Source: Bacillota bacterium
GTDB taxonomy: Bacteria > Bacillota > Clostridia > Acetivibrionales > DSM-1351
NCBI GenBank assembly: GCA_023390335.1
Contig: JAEWCZ010000010.1
Location: forward strand, 86,187 to 150,186
DNA length: 64,000 nucleotides
Direction of reading: 5' to 3'
The notes beneath the pieces are model-generated. The model ran no database searches. It was not told the origin of the DNA and saw only the letters and a list, made by a program, of their open reading frames with translations. Positions 33,527 to 42,096 of the stretch are shown here, one piece after another. The first letter of the stretch is position 1; each line of letters starts with the position of its first letter. A program made the position numbers and the translations under genes.

Positions 33527-34756
33527 GTGAAGTATGTGATTATTGGAAATTCAGCCGCTGCAATTGGTTGTATCAGCGGAATCCGTACTGTAGACGGGGA
33601 ATCATCAATTACTTTGATATCGGATGAACCACATTTTACTTACTCACGCCCGCTTATATCCTATTGGTTAAAGGGCAAAGTAACTGATGAAAAAATGTAT
33701 TACAGAAGTAGTGACTTCTATGAAAAAAACAATTGTACTGCCATTCTGGGAAAGAAGGCAGAAAAAATAGATACTGATGCAAAGAAGGTTGTACTTGAGG
33801 ATGGTAGTACTGTTGAATACGACAAGCTGTTGGTAGCAACAGGCTCATCTCCGTTTGTACCGCCTGTCGAAGGCATGAATGAAGCCAAAAACGCTTTTAC
33901 ATTTCTCAATTGGGATAGCGCAAAGGCTGTTAAAGAAGCTGTAAATAAGGATTCAAAAGTTGTAATAATGGGTGCGGGTCTTATCGGATTAAAGGCTGCA
34001 GAAGGACTTCACGAAGTATGTGATGATATTACCGTTGTTGATCTTGCTGACAGAGTACTTCCAAGTATACTTGATGCTGCGGGAGCCGGAATGGTTCAGA
34101 GGCATATAGAAAAAGAAGGTATAAAGTTCTTGCTAAATGATGCGGCATCAGCAGTAAAAGAAAACACAATAGTACTTAAATCAGGCAAGGAACTGGCATA
34201 TGATGTACTCATAGTAGCAGTTGGTGTAAGGCCAAATACCGGATTAGTTAAAGACGCCGGAGGAGAAGTGAACAGGGGGATTATAACCGATAACCGTCAG
34301 GCAACATCACTCCCCGATGTATACTCAGCTGGGGACTGTACAGAGAGTTTAGACATTTGCACAGGACAGAACAAGATACTTGCACTTTTACCAAACGCTT
34401 ATTTCCAAGGTGAAACAGCCGGAATAAATATGGCTGGCGGAAATCAAACCTTTGATACAGCAATGCCCATGAATGCCATAGGTTTCTTTGGTCTGCACAT
34501 GCTGACTGCCGGAGCTATGGAAGGAGAATGCTACGAAGATATAGATGAAAATAACTATAAAAGAATGTTCTTCTCAGATGGTTTGCTAAAAGGTTTCATA
34601 CTAATAGGGGAAATAGACAGAGCAGGAATTTATACTTCACTTATCCGAGAAAAAACCCCAATGGATCAGATTAACAGCAATTTATTAAAGGTAAATCCTC
34701 AGCTTATGGTATTTGATAAAACAGCTAGGATTCAGAAATTGGCGGGAGGGAAGTAA
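33527..34756 (+). CDS. NAD(P)H/FAD oxidoreductase of the glutamate synthase cluster
   Basis: 409 residues of the pyridine nucleotide-disulfide oxidoreductase family, closest in layout to NADH:rubredoxin/nitrite-type reductases rather than to GltD. FAD site IIGNSAAAIG at the N-terminus, NAD(P) site MGAGLIGLKAAEGL near residue 150 and the second FAD motif VYSAGDCTE near residue 265 are clear. No redox-active CxxC is seen. The start is GTG at 33527, six bases after the previous stop. It likely supplies reducing power to the ferredoxin subunit. Using this family in place of a GltD is a notable feature. Confidence 0.87.
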   Translation: MKYVIIGNSAAAIGCISGIRTVDGESSITLISDEPHFTYSRPLISYWLKGKVTDEKMYYRSSDFYEKNNCTAILGKKAEKIDTDAKKVVLEDGSTVEYDKLLVATGSSPFVPPVEGMNEAKNAFTFLNWDSAKAVKEAVNKDSKVVIMGAGLIGLKAAEGLHEVCDDITVVDLADRVLPSILDAAGAGMVQRHIEKEGIKFLLNDAASAVKENTIVLKSGKELAYDVLIVAVGVRPNTGLVKDAGGEVNRGIITDNRQATSLPDVYSAGDCTESLDICTGQNKILALLPNAYFQGETAGINMAGGNQTFDTAMPMNAIGFFGLHMLTAGAMEGECYEDIDENNYKRMFFSDGLLKGFILIGEIDRAGIYTSLIREKTPMDQINSNLLKVNPQLMVFDKTARIQKLAGGK

Positions 34757-34757
34757 A

Positions 34758-35477
34758 ATGAAGATTACAGTTGGTGATACTTACTATACCGAAATCAATG
34801 AACAGATAAGAAATACCGCTGATACCGAGATAATTCTCGACAAGGTATACGGACAAAGATATATAGGCTGCGGGATTAAGGGAAAGACTATAACAATAAA
34901 CGGTACACCCGGAAATGCGCTGGGCTCATATATGGATGGCGCTGATGTAATAGTAAATGGGAATGCCCAGGATGCTACCGGAGACACCATGAATGACGGG
35001 TCTATAGTAATCCATGGCAACTGTGGTGATACAACAGGTTATGGTATGCGAGGCGGTAAAATTCTTATAAAGGGAAATGCCGGCTACCGGGTGGGAATAC
35101 ACATGAAAGAATATAAGGAACAAAAACCTGTTGTTGTGGTTGGAGGCAAGACTGGCGACTTTTTAGGCGAATATCAGGCAGGTGGAATAATTATTGTACT
35201 TGGTATAGGTGTAGACGGAATTCCCGTAGGTAATTTTTGTGGTACTGGAATGCACGGTGGTGCCATATACTTGAGAAGTAACCATATTCCTGATGGACTC
35301 CCACCGCAGGTTTCAGCAATTGTTGCAACAGAAGAAGACAAAAAGCAGATCGAAGGCATAATAGAAGATTTCTGCAAGAACTTCGGATATGATAAAAATG
35401 ATATATTAAAATCAAATTTTATAAAGTTGACAGCAAATACGAAAAATCCATATAAACAGCTATATACACATAATTAA
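34758..35477 (+). CDS. Glutamate synthase GXGXG (C-terminal) module
   Basis: 239 residues of the right-handed beta-helix that forms the C-terminal domain of GltB. Repeats of G-x-x-x-G-x-x-x-x-G are visible (GNALGSYMDGADVIVNG, GNCGDTTGYGMRGG, GNAGYRVGIHMK). It has a structural role, holding the amidotransferase and synthase modules. The ATG at 34758 follows GGGAGGG, one base after the oxidoreductase stop. It completes the set of modules that in most bacteria are fused into one ~1500-residue protein. Confidence 0.9.
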   Translation: MKITVGDTYYTEINEQIRNTADTEIILDKVYGQRYIGCGIKGKTITINGTPGNALGSYMDGADVIVNGNAQDATGDTMNDGSIVIHGNCGDTTGYGMRGGKILIKGNAGYRVGIHMKEYKEQKPVVVVGGKTGDFLGEYQAGGIIIVLGIGVDGIPVGNFCGTGMHGGAIYLRSNHIPDGLPPQVSAIVATEEDKKQIEGIIEDFCKNFGYDKNDILKSNFIKLTANTKNPYKQLYTHN

Positions 35478-35526
35478 TAATTAGTGTAAAATACTAGTAA
35501 TAAATTAAAAGGAAAGAGGTGGGAAA

Positions 35527-36852
35527 ATGGCTACTAAGAATGATGTTTTGAAATTTATAGATCAAAATGACGTTAAATTTATCAGGCTTCAGTTTTCAGA
35601 TATATTTGGCAGAATGAAAAACATAGCTATAAATTCACAACTACTTGAGAGAGCTCTTGATGAGGGAGTAATTTTTGATGCATCAGCCATTGCGGGATTT
35701 TCCGAGGTGGAATCGTCAGATATGCTGCTGTTTCCGGATCTCAATACATTTTCCGTTATTCCCTGGAGACCGCAGCATGGCAAGGTTGCAAGATTTATAT
35801 GCGATATCAGGAATTATGATGGTTCCCAATTTATGGGAGACCCCAGATATGTTCTAAAAAGATCAGCAGAAAAGGCAAAAAAACAAGGTTATACCTTCAA
35901 TATAGGACCTGAGTGTGAATTTTTCCTGTTTCATATAGATGCTGAAGGCAGGCCTACTACAAAAACACATGATTCAGCAGGCTATTTTGATATGGCTCCT
36001 ACTGATCTGGGTGAGAATTGCAGAAGAGAAATTTGCATGGTACTTGAAGATATGGGCTTTGAAACAGAGGCATCACATCACGAAAATGCAGCCGGACAGC
36101 ATGAGGTTGATTTCAGGTACAGTGATGTTATGACTGCTGCAGACAGAATAATGACCTTCAGAACAGTAGTAAAAATTGTTGCACAAAGAAACGGACTGCA
36201 TGCAACTTTTATGCCTAAACCAATTTTTAACGACTATGGCTCCGGCATGCACATAAACATGTCTCTGTTTAAAGACGGCAAAAACCTTTTTAATGCAGGT
36301 GAAAACAGTAGAGATATATCCGATACTGCAAAAATGTTTGCTGCGGGAGTACTGGAACATGTCAAGGGTATCACTGCGGTTGCAAACCCTCTGGTAAACT
36401 CATATAAGAGGTTTGTACCGGGCTTTGAGGCTCCTATTCACATTGCATGGTCACATATGAACAGAAGCCCTCTTTTAAGAGTTCCTGCTCCAAAGGGCGA
36501 GGCTACCAGAATAGAATTAAGGAGCCCTGACCCATCCTGCAATCCGTACCTCACATTGGCACTGATTCTTGAAGCAGGCTTGGACGGGTTGGAAAAGAAA
36601 CTGGAAATACCTGAACCTGTTGAGATTAATACTTATAATCTTACACCTGAACAAGAGAAAGAGCTGAAGATACAAAGGCTTCCTTCCAATTTATACTTAG
36701 CATTGGAAGAAATGAAGAAGGATACTTATATCAGGGAGGTTTTAGGAGAACACATATATTCAAAGTATATATCAGCTAAAGAACTGGAATGGACTAAATA
36801 CAACAGCACAGTTCATCCTTGGGAGATAGATAATTACCTTACTGCATATTAA
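35527..36852 (+). CDS. glnA: Type I glutamine synthetase
   Basis: 441 residues, the length of the Gram-positive GSI-alpha form that is feedback-regulated and not adenylylated. GPECEFFLFH, HHENAAGQHEVDFRY, NDYGSGMHINMSLF and NPLVNSYKRFVPGFEAP are the metal, ammonia and nucleotide blocks. It lies 49 bases after the last glutamate synthase module without an intervening terminator, so GS and GOGAT should be cotranscribed. An AAAGAGGTG site is present. The ANTAR regulator follows 71 bases later, an arrangement that could couple the regulator to GS activity, as GlnR/TnrA are coupled in Bacillus. That coupling is inference. Confidence 0.94.
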   Translation: MATKNDVLKFIDQNDVKFIRLQFSDIFGRMKNIAINSQLLERALDEGVIFDASAIAGFSEVESSDMLLFPDLNTFSVIPWRPQHGKVARFICDIRNYDGSQFMGDPRYVLKRSAEKAKKQGYTFNIGPECEFFLFHIDAEGRPTTKTHDSAGYFDMAPTDLGENCRREICMVLEDMGFETEASHHENAAGQHEVDFRYSDVMTAADRIMTFRTVVKIVAQRNGLHATFMPKPIFNDYGSGMHINMSLFKDGKNLFNAGENSRDISDTAKMFAAGVLEHVKGITAVANPLVNSYKRFVPGFEAPIHIAWSHMNRSPLLRVPAPKGEATRIELRSPDPSCNPYLTLALILEAGLDGLEKKLEIPEPVEINTYNLTPEQEKELKIQRLPSNLYLALEEMKKDTYIREVLGEHIYSKYISAKELEWTKYNSTVHPWEIDNYLTAY

Positions 36853-36923
36853 TTAACGTATTAATTACGTTACCGCAGTATAATTAGCTATAATTATTCC
36901 CCATTCAAATGGAGGTGATGCCA

Positions 36924-37493
36924 ATGAGTGCAGGAGGGATTCTTATAGTATGCAGTAAGCCTGAACTAATAAAAGAAATCAGAGCCCTCATGCTGCAACA
37001 GGGATATTCGTCTGCGGAATACTCATTATCGGCAAGTGCTGCCAGACGTAAACTTGATTTTTTTGAACCTGAACTGATATTGGTTAATTCACCCTTACAA
37101 GATGAACTTGGAATTGATTTTATTTTGGATATTGCAGACAACACGGATGCAGGAATTATAATATTGGCTAGACACGAGAATCTTGGGGATATGCAGTATA
37201 AGCTGGAGAAAGTAGGAGCATTAATACTGCCTAAGCCTATAAACAAAATGACTTTATTACAAACGGCCAGATTTGCTGCTCAATCTCGTAAATCATTAAT
37301 GGGATTAAAGACAATAAACGAAGATCTGGAAAAAAAGATGAAGGATCGAAAGGTTATTGAAAAAGCCAAGTGGATTCTTGTTGAAAAGATGAATATGACT
37401 GAACCTCAAGCACATCGCTATATTCAGAAGAGAGCAATGGATACAAGAACATCGCAGTTAAAGGTAGCTGAGGAAATTATTCAGAGTTTTTAA
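36924..37493 (+). CDS. ANTAR-domain RNA-binding antiterminator with degenerate receiver
   Basis: 189 residues from the ATG after GGAGGTGA; an earlier ATG at 36909 overlaps that site. Residues 1-120 have the fold pattern of a response-regulator receiver, but the acidic pair is replaced (ILIVCSKPE, C10-S11) and the phosphoacceptor is Asn (N55 in LILVNSP), while K104 is kept. A coiled coil (about 123-145) leads to the three-helix ANTAR domain (A148, W150, M156, E160, A163, H164, R165). ANTAR proteins bind hexaloop RNA hairpins and block terminators. Nine candidate targets lie in this window, including the leader of its own operon. The signal is probably not phosphorylation. Confidence 0.88.
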   Translation: MSAGGILIVCSKPELIKEIRALMLQQGYSSAEYSLSASAARRKLDFFEPELILVNSPLQDELGIDFILDIADNTDAGIIILARHENLGDMQYKLEKVGALILPKPINKMTLLQTARFAAQSRKSLMGLKTINEDLEKKMKDRKVIEKAKWILVEKMNMTEPQAHRYIQKRAMDTRTSQLKVAEEIIQSF

Positions 37494-37501
37494 AAAAATA
37501 C

Positions 37502-37530
37502 TTGAATTTACGAATAGCAAATGGTAACAT
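37502..37530 (+). promoter_or_regulatory. Putative promoter of amt/P-II cluster 2
   Basis: TTGAAT (37502-37507), 17 bases, TAACAT (37525-37530). The predicted start lies just over 20 bases before the first hexaloop, the same layout as cluster 1. Confidence 0.5.
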
Positions 37531-37559
37531 TACTGCATATTATTAATTAAATATCAAAA

Positions 37560-37698
37560 CAGCAATGAGGCTGCTTATAAATCAAATTCTATGTGATTGA
37601 TTTATTAAGTAGCTTTCTGTATTTATAAGGGTTTAAATAAACATTTATTCACAATGGCGTGTTAAAGAGGATAGTTCTATCTCTTTACATGCTTTTTT
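37560..37698 (+). promoter_or_regulatory. ANTAR-type attenuator leader of amt cluster 2 (two hexaloops, two stems)
   Basis: Hairpin 1 is CAGC-AATGAG-GCTG (37560-37573); its GGCTGCTTATAAATCA pairs with a downstream arm ending in AAGTAGC (stem 37569-37613), followed by a T-rich run. Hairpin 2 is CAC-AATGGC-GTG (37650-37661); its GCGTG begins a terminator stem closed by CTCTTTACATGC and six T (37657-37698). Both loops have A1/G4. The spacing and double arrangement copy the leader of the other amt cluster. Confidence 0.83.
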
Positions 37699-37752
37699 AT
37701 TTTAATTCTTTTTCGAATCAAATTATTAAAAAGAAAATATGGGGGGAAGATT

Positions 37753-39006
37753 ATGGGAAATATTAACACTGGCGATACAGCCTTTATGTTGGTGTCGACT
37801 GCTTTAGTGTTCTTTATGACACCGGGTTTAGCACTTTTTTACGGAGGAATGGTAAAAAGGAAAAATGTATTAAGCACAATTATGGCATCATTTTTTATTG
37901 CAGGTCTTGCATCGGTACTATGGGTAGCTGTCGGCTATTCTCTTTCATTTGGAAAGGATATCGGTGGAATAATAGGAAATCTGGACTGGACTTTTTTCAG
38001 AAATGTATTAGGGGAACCGAATGCTGATTATGCAGGAACTATACCGCATACTTTATTCGCAGCTTTTCAGATGATGTTTGCAATAATAACACCTGCACTA
38101 ATCACAGGAGCATTAGTTGAAAGAATGAAATTTTCATCACTGGTACTTTTTGTAGGATTATGGTCGTTAATCGTATATTACCCAATGGCTCATATGATGT
38201 GGGGAGTGGATGGTCTGCTTAGAAATCTCGGGGCTATAGATTTTGCCGGAGGTAATGTAGTTCACATAAGTTCAGGTATATCAGGCTTGGTGGCAGCAAT
38301 TATACTGGGTAAGAGAAAAGGCTATGGATTGACTTCACATCAGCCGCACAATATACCTTTAGTGTTTATCGGGGCAGCTATGCTCTGGTTCGGCTGGTTT
38401 GGATTCAATGCAGGAAGTGCCTTGGGAAGCGGAGAATTGGCGGTTCATGCATTGATGACTACAAATACATCTGCAGCAATGGCACTAGTTTCATGGATGC
38501 TTGTTGAGAAAATTACAAGAGGAAAACCTACTATGCTGGGTGCAGCTACCGGAGCGGTTGTTGGTCTTGTAGCTATAACACCGGGAGCCGGTTTTGTACC
38601 TATATGGGCATCATTGATAATTGGAGCGATTGTAAGTCCTATTTGCTACTTCTCAATGAGTATTATAAAACCCAAATTCGGTTATGATGACGCACTTGAT
38701 GCATTTGGATGTCATGGAATCGGTGGAATCTGGGGAGGAATTGCAACAGGCTTATTTGCCAAAACATCTATAAATTCTGCAGCACAATGGGATGGACTCG
38801 TGTTCGGCGACACAAGATTGTTTGTGGCCCAGATAATAAGTGTAGCAGCAACAATAGTCTTTTCTGTAGTAGGAACTACAGTTATTATGTTTGTGATTAA
38901 AATAATTATGAAGGAAATCAGAGTTGCCCCAAGAGAAGAGTCTGAGGGTCTAGACATAACACAGCACGGAGAATCTGCATATCCTTCTTTTACAGGAATG
39001 GATTAA
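37753..39006 (+). CDS. amt: Ammonium transporter, second copy
   Basis: 417 residues with eleven hydrophobic helices. FAGGNVVHISSGISG and CHGIGGIWGG carry the two pore histidines. No cleavable signal peptide is seen, unlike the copy at 13471. GGGGGGAAG lies upstream of the ATG. The P-II gene follows 37 bases after the stop, so this is a conventional amtB-glnK order, whereas in cluster 1 the P-II gene comes first. Two dissimilar Amt proteins may differ in affinity or in the P-II partner they accept. Confidence 0.94.
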   Translation: MGNINTGDTAFMLVSTALVFFMTPGLALFYGGMVKRKNVLSTIMASFFIAGLASVLWVAVGYSLSFGKDIGGIIGNLDWTFFRNVLGEPNADYAGTIPHTLFAAFQMMFAIITPALITGALVERMKFSSLVLFVGLWSLIVYYPMAHMMWGVDGLLRNLGAIDFAGGNVVHISSGISGLVAAIILGKRKGYGLTSHQPHNIPLVFIGAAMLWFGWFGFNAGSALGSGELAVHALMTTNTSAAMALVSWMLVEKITRGKPTMLGAATGAVVGLVAITPGAGFVPIWASLIIGAIVSPICYFSMSIIKPKFGYDDALDAFGCHGIGGIWGGIATGLFAKTSINSAAQWDGLVFGDTRLFVAQIISVAATIVFSVVGTTVIMFVIKIIMKEIRVAPREESEGLDITQHGESAYPSFTGMD

Positions 39007-39042
39007 TAAAAAATAAATATCATGTAACGAGGAGGGTGTGAC

Positions 39043-39381
39043 ATGAAAAAAATAGAGGCAATTATCCGGCCATCAAAACTTGAAGAACTAAAGGAAGCAC
39101 TTCTGGCAATTGATATAGACGGCATTACTATTACACAAGTAATGGGTGCAGGAAAACAAATGGGCTGGAAAGAATTTTACAGAGGTACGGAGGTATCCCT
39201 TAATGTTCTTCCTAAAGTAAAGCTTGAATTGGTGTCAACAGATGAAAAGGTTGAGCTGATAGCTGAAACCATAATTCAGTACTCCCAAACCGGGGAGGTA
39301 GGAGACGGTAAAATATTCATATTTGATCTTGAAGACTGTATCCGTATCAGAACAAGAGAAAGAGGAGAGAAAGCACTGTAA
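39043..39381 (+). CDS. glnK: P-II nitrogen regulatory protein, second copy
   Basis: 112 residues of the P-II family with T-loop EFYRGTEV (Y46 present) and VGDGKIFIF. It is the likely partner of the Amt encoded immediately before it. It differs at many positions from the P-II at 12827, so the two are probably specialised. AGGAGGGTG precedes the ATG, and a strong bidirectional terminator follows. Confidence 0.93.
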   Translation: MKKIEAIIRPSKLEELKEALLAIDIDGITITQVMGAGKQMGWKEFYRGTEVSLNVLPKVKLELVSTDEKVELIAETIIQYSQTGEVGDGKIFIFDLEDCIRIRTRERGEKAL

Positions 39382-39396
39382 ACCTTTGTAATACAA

Positions 39397-39433
39397 AGAA
39401 CCCGTTATCTCAATCAACAGATAACGGGTTCTT
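39397..39433. terminator. Bidirectional terminator after glnK
   Basis: A perfect 15-bp stem, AAGAACCCGTTATCT / AGATAACGGGTTCTT, with a 7-base loop, shared by convergent glnK and the agmatinase-like gene. Confidence 0.88.
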
Positions 39434-39447
39434 AATATTTATAACAT

Positions 39448-40311
39448 TTAGAAATTCTGCATTGCAAGTATTACTTCTCTTAAAACCTTACATGCAACAG
39501 CAGTTGAAGCACCGCTATGATCATAGTGCGGTGACAATTCCACTACATCAGCACCTATTATGTTTAGCGAGGATACCGCTTTTAGAGCATTTATTAATTC
39601 GAGGAATGTAACTCCTCCTGCTTCTGGAGTACCTGTGCCTGAAAAAATTGACGGATCGAGAACATCCAGATCTATTGTAAGATAAACAGGTGCAGTACCT
39701 ATCTGAGATACAGCATTTGCAAGTGTATCAAAATTATGAAGACAGAGGCTAGTATGTCCATCCTTGGCCCAGTAAAATTCCTCTCTTGTTCCGCTTCTTA
39801 TACCAAACTGATAGATGCGATTGTCTCCTAAGATATCCCATGCTCTTCTTATAACAGTTGAGTGTGATAAAGGTTCTCCGATGTACTCTTCTCTTAAATC
39901 GGTATGAGCATCAAAATGAATAATTCTTAAATCAGGGTATAATTTTGAAGCCTGTTCAATTGAAGGTAGTGATACAAGATGTTCTCCGCCAATCATAAGA
40001 GGCTTTTTACCACTTTCAAAAATTAATTTGGAAGTTTCTGATATCATTTTTAATGCCTTGGTTGGTGAACCAAAGGGAAGATCAAGATCGCCGTAGTCAT
40101 GGATTTCATAGTCGGAAATATCAGCATCAAAGTATGGACTGTATGTTTCAAGGCCTATAGAATCTGTTCTCATGGCAGCAGGGGCAAATCTAGTGCCGGG
40201 CCTGAATGTTGTCGTCCCATCGTAAGGTGCTCCAAAAATCACTATGTCAGATTCCTCGAAGCAACTTTCACATCCAAGGAAATTTGTTGGCAGGGTATTC
40301 TTATTTATCAT
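39448..40311 (-). CDS. speB: Agmatinase-like ureohydrolase
   Basis: 287 residues of the arginase/agmatinase family. The Mn ligands are complete: H111 (GGEHLVS), D134/H136/D138 (HFDAHTD) and D214/D216 (TIDLDVLD). It should hydrolyse agmatine or a related guanidino compound, releasing urea; some family members act on guanidine or formiminoglutamate, so the substrate is not certain. AAGGAGT precedes the ATG. It sits next to the nitrogen region but its leader has no hexaloop hairpin. A guanidine-handling gene (sugE) is elsewhere in this window, but a link is speculative. Confidence 0.85.
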   Translation of the reverse strand: MINKNTLPTNFLGCESCFEESDIVIFGAPYDGTTTFRPGTRFAPAAMRTDSIGLETYSPYFDADISDYEIHDYGDLDLPFGSPTKALKMISETSKLIFESGKKPLMIGGEHLVSLPSIEQASKLYPDLRIIHFDAHTDLREEYIGEPLSHSTVIRRAWDILGDNRIYQFGIRSGTREEFYWAKDGHTSLCLHNFDTLANAVSQIGTAPVYLTIDLDVLDPSIFSGTGTPEAGGVTFLELINALKAVSSLNIIGADVVELSPHYDHSGASTAVACKVLREVILAMQNF

Positions 40312-40512
40312 AAATCAAACTCCTTATTATTAATTTTAATAATAGCCGAATATAATTCTACCATGACTGGTTTTAATTACAATACCTAAATAATTATCGG
40401 AATGTCGGTATACTAGTCTATAAATTTTTAGTATACTATTACGTGGATAAAGTATGCAATTTATGTAAAAAGGTTATTATAGTACCAGATGTGTGATGGG
40501 AGGAATAATCAA

Positions 40513-41172
40513 ATGTTCATACCAGAAATTGAAGGTAACTTGCGCAAGCACATGGTGAAGATCCCTGAAATTATAAATCAGGCCAGCGGGATAAATATTT
40601 TCGGTAAAAATATAAAGTCACTACTATTTTCTACTGATGTAGCTATAATAAAGAATTGCAATGCCCATGCAGTTATTGCAGTTTATCCTTTTACACCGCA
40701 GCCGGTAATTACCCACGCCATAATAACGGCATCAGATATCCCTGTATTTTGCGGAGTAGGTGGAGGCACCACAACTGGTAAAAGAGTTATTAATATTGCA
40801 ATGGACGCTGAATTTCAGGGCGCAATAGGAGTTGTTGTAAATGCTCCCACGCCAAATGAAATTATAAGACAATTAAACATGAAAATAGATATTCCTATTG
40901 TAATTACCGTAACTTCGGACAAAACAGATATACAAAGCAGACTTGATGCGGGGGCTTCTATTCTCAATGTATCATGTGCTGGAAAAACACCCTCGGTTGT
41001 AAGGGAAATCCGCAGGAGGTTTACGGAAGTACCCATAATTGCAACGGGAGGGCCGACTGTAGAAAGTATAAGAGAAACAATTGAAGCAGGAGCAAACACC
41101 ATTACCTATACACCTCCTACAAGTGCAGAACTTTTTAAGAATCTTATGAATAAATATAGAGAGGAATTATAG
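40513..41172 (+). CDS. Conserved TIM-barrel-like protein of unknown function
   Basis: 219 residues from the ATG after GGGAGG (an ATG at 40489 lies upstream of the site). The sequence alternates beta strands and helices with blocks GVGGGTTTGKRV, DAGASILNVSCAGKTP and ATGGPTVESIRE...AGANTITY, the last resembling the phosphate-binding end of TIM-barrel aldolases and synthases. I do not recognise a named enzyme; related Clostridia proteins are commonly labelled hydrolase without support. It is divergent from the agmatinase-like gene and followed by RNA-modification genes. Confidence 0.65.
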   Translation: MFIPEIEGNLRKHMVKIPEIINQASGINIFGKNIKSLLFSTDVAIIKNCNAHAVIAVYPFTPQPVITHAIITASDIPVFCGVGGGTTTGKRVINIAMDAEFQGAIGVVVNAPTPNEIIRQLNMKIDIPIVITVTSDKTDIQSRLDAGASILNVSCAGKTPSVVREIRRRFTEVPIIATGGPTVESIRETIEAGANTITYTPPTSAELFKNLMNKYREEL

Positions 41173-41232
41173 GGCAGAGATTAAAAGAAAAAATGTAAAT
41201 TATTGAAGGAAAAACTAAACGGAGGAAAATAA

Positions 41233-42096
41233 ATGTTACTGGCAGACGAATGGAAGGAATATGAACTTATAGAGACAGGAGACGGTGAAAAGCTTGAACG
41301 GTGGGGAAATGTCATTCTTAGAAGACCTGATCCTCAGATAATCTGGCCAATAAAGGATAAAAAAATGTGGGACAAGGCTGATGCCCATTACCATAGAAGC
41401 CAAAGCGGTGGAGGACAGTGGGAATTTAAGAAGAAGGTCCCAAAGCGTTGGACAATATCGTTTAATGAATTGAAGTTTTATATAGAACCTACAGGCTTTA
41501 AACATACAGGTTTGTTTCCTGAGCAGTCCGTTAATTGGAAGTGGATGATTAATAGTATTCAAAAGGCAAACAGACCTATAAAGGTTCTAAATCTTTTTGC
41601 ATATACAGGCGGCGCCACTGTTGCAACAGCCTATGCAGGAGCTGAGGTATGCCACGTAGATGCAGCAAAGGGAATGGTAAGTTGGGCAAAGGAAAACCTT
41701 GCACTTTCAGGATTAGCAGACAAGCCGGTGCGATTTATAACTGACGACTGTATGAAATTCGTACAACGTGAAATAAGAAGAGGCAAAAAATATGATGGAA
41801 TTATAATGGACCCACCTTCTTACGGTAGAGGACCCGGAGGAGAGATATGGAAAATAGAAGACTCACTTTATGGTTTTGTAGAGCAGTGTATGGGCCTTTT
41901 ATCTGACAAGCCGCTGTTTTTCCTGATAAACTCATATACTACAGGATTCTCTCCTACAGTATTAAGCAACATTTTAAAACAAACAATAGGAAAAAGATTT
42001 AAAGGTACACACAGCAGTGGAGAGGTTGGAATACCTGTAAGCAACTCAGGTCTAGTGCTTCCATGTGGCATATATGGAAGGTGGGAGAATAGATGA
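41233..42096 (+). CDS. Class I SAM-dependent methyltransferase (RlmI/COG1092-like)
   Basis: 287 residues. The SAM-binding motif is VLNLFAYTGGATVATAYAGA (near residues 116-135) and the catalytic motif IIMDPPSYGRGPGG (near 192-205), as in the rRNA m5C methyltransferases RlmI/RlmK. The N-terminal PUA domain of RlmI is absent and replaced by about 100 residues with no clear domain. GGAGG precedes the ATG. Its stop overlaps the start of a pseudouridine synthase (ATGA), so the two are translationally coupled and probably both modify RNA. Confidence 0.82.
   Translation: MLLADEWKEYELIETGDGEKLERWGNVILRRPDPQIIWPIKDKKMWDKADAHYHRSQSGGGQWEFKKKVPKRWTISFNELKFYIEPTGFKHTGLFPEQSVNWKWMINSIQKANRPIKVLNLFAYTGGATVATAYAGAEVCHVDAAKGMVSWAKENLALSGLADKPVRFITDDCMKFVQREIRRGKKYDGIIMDPPSYGRGPGGEIWKIEDSLYGFVEQCMGLLSDKPLFFLINSYTTGFSPTVLSNILKQTIGKRFKGTHSSGEVGIPVSNSGLVLPCGIYGRWENR

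Noticed and set aside
40312..40512. Hexaloop attenuator before the agmatinase-like gene
   Set aside because: Scanning the minus strand leader showed no stem with an A-A-N-G-R-N loop and no terminator, so it is not assigned to the regulon.
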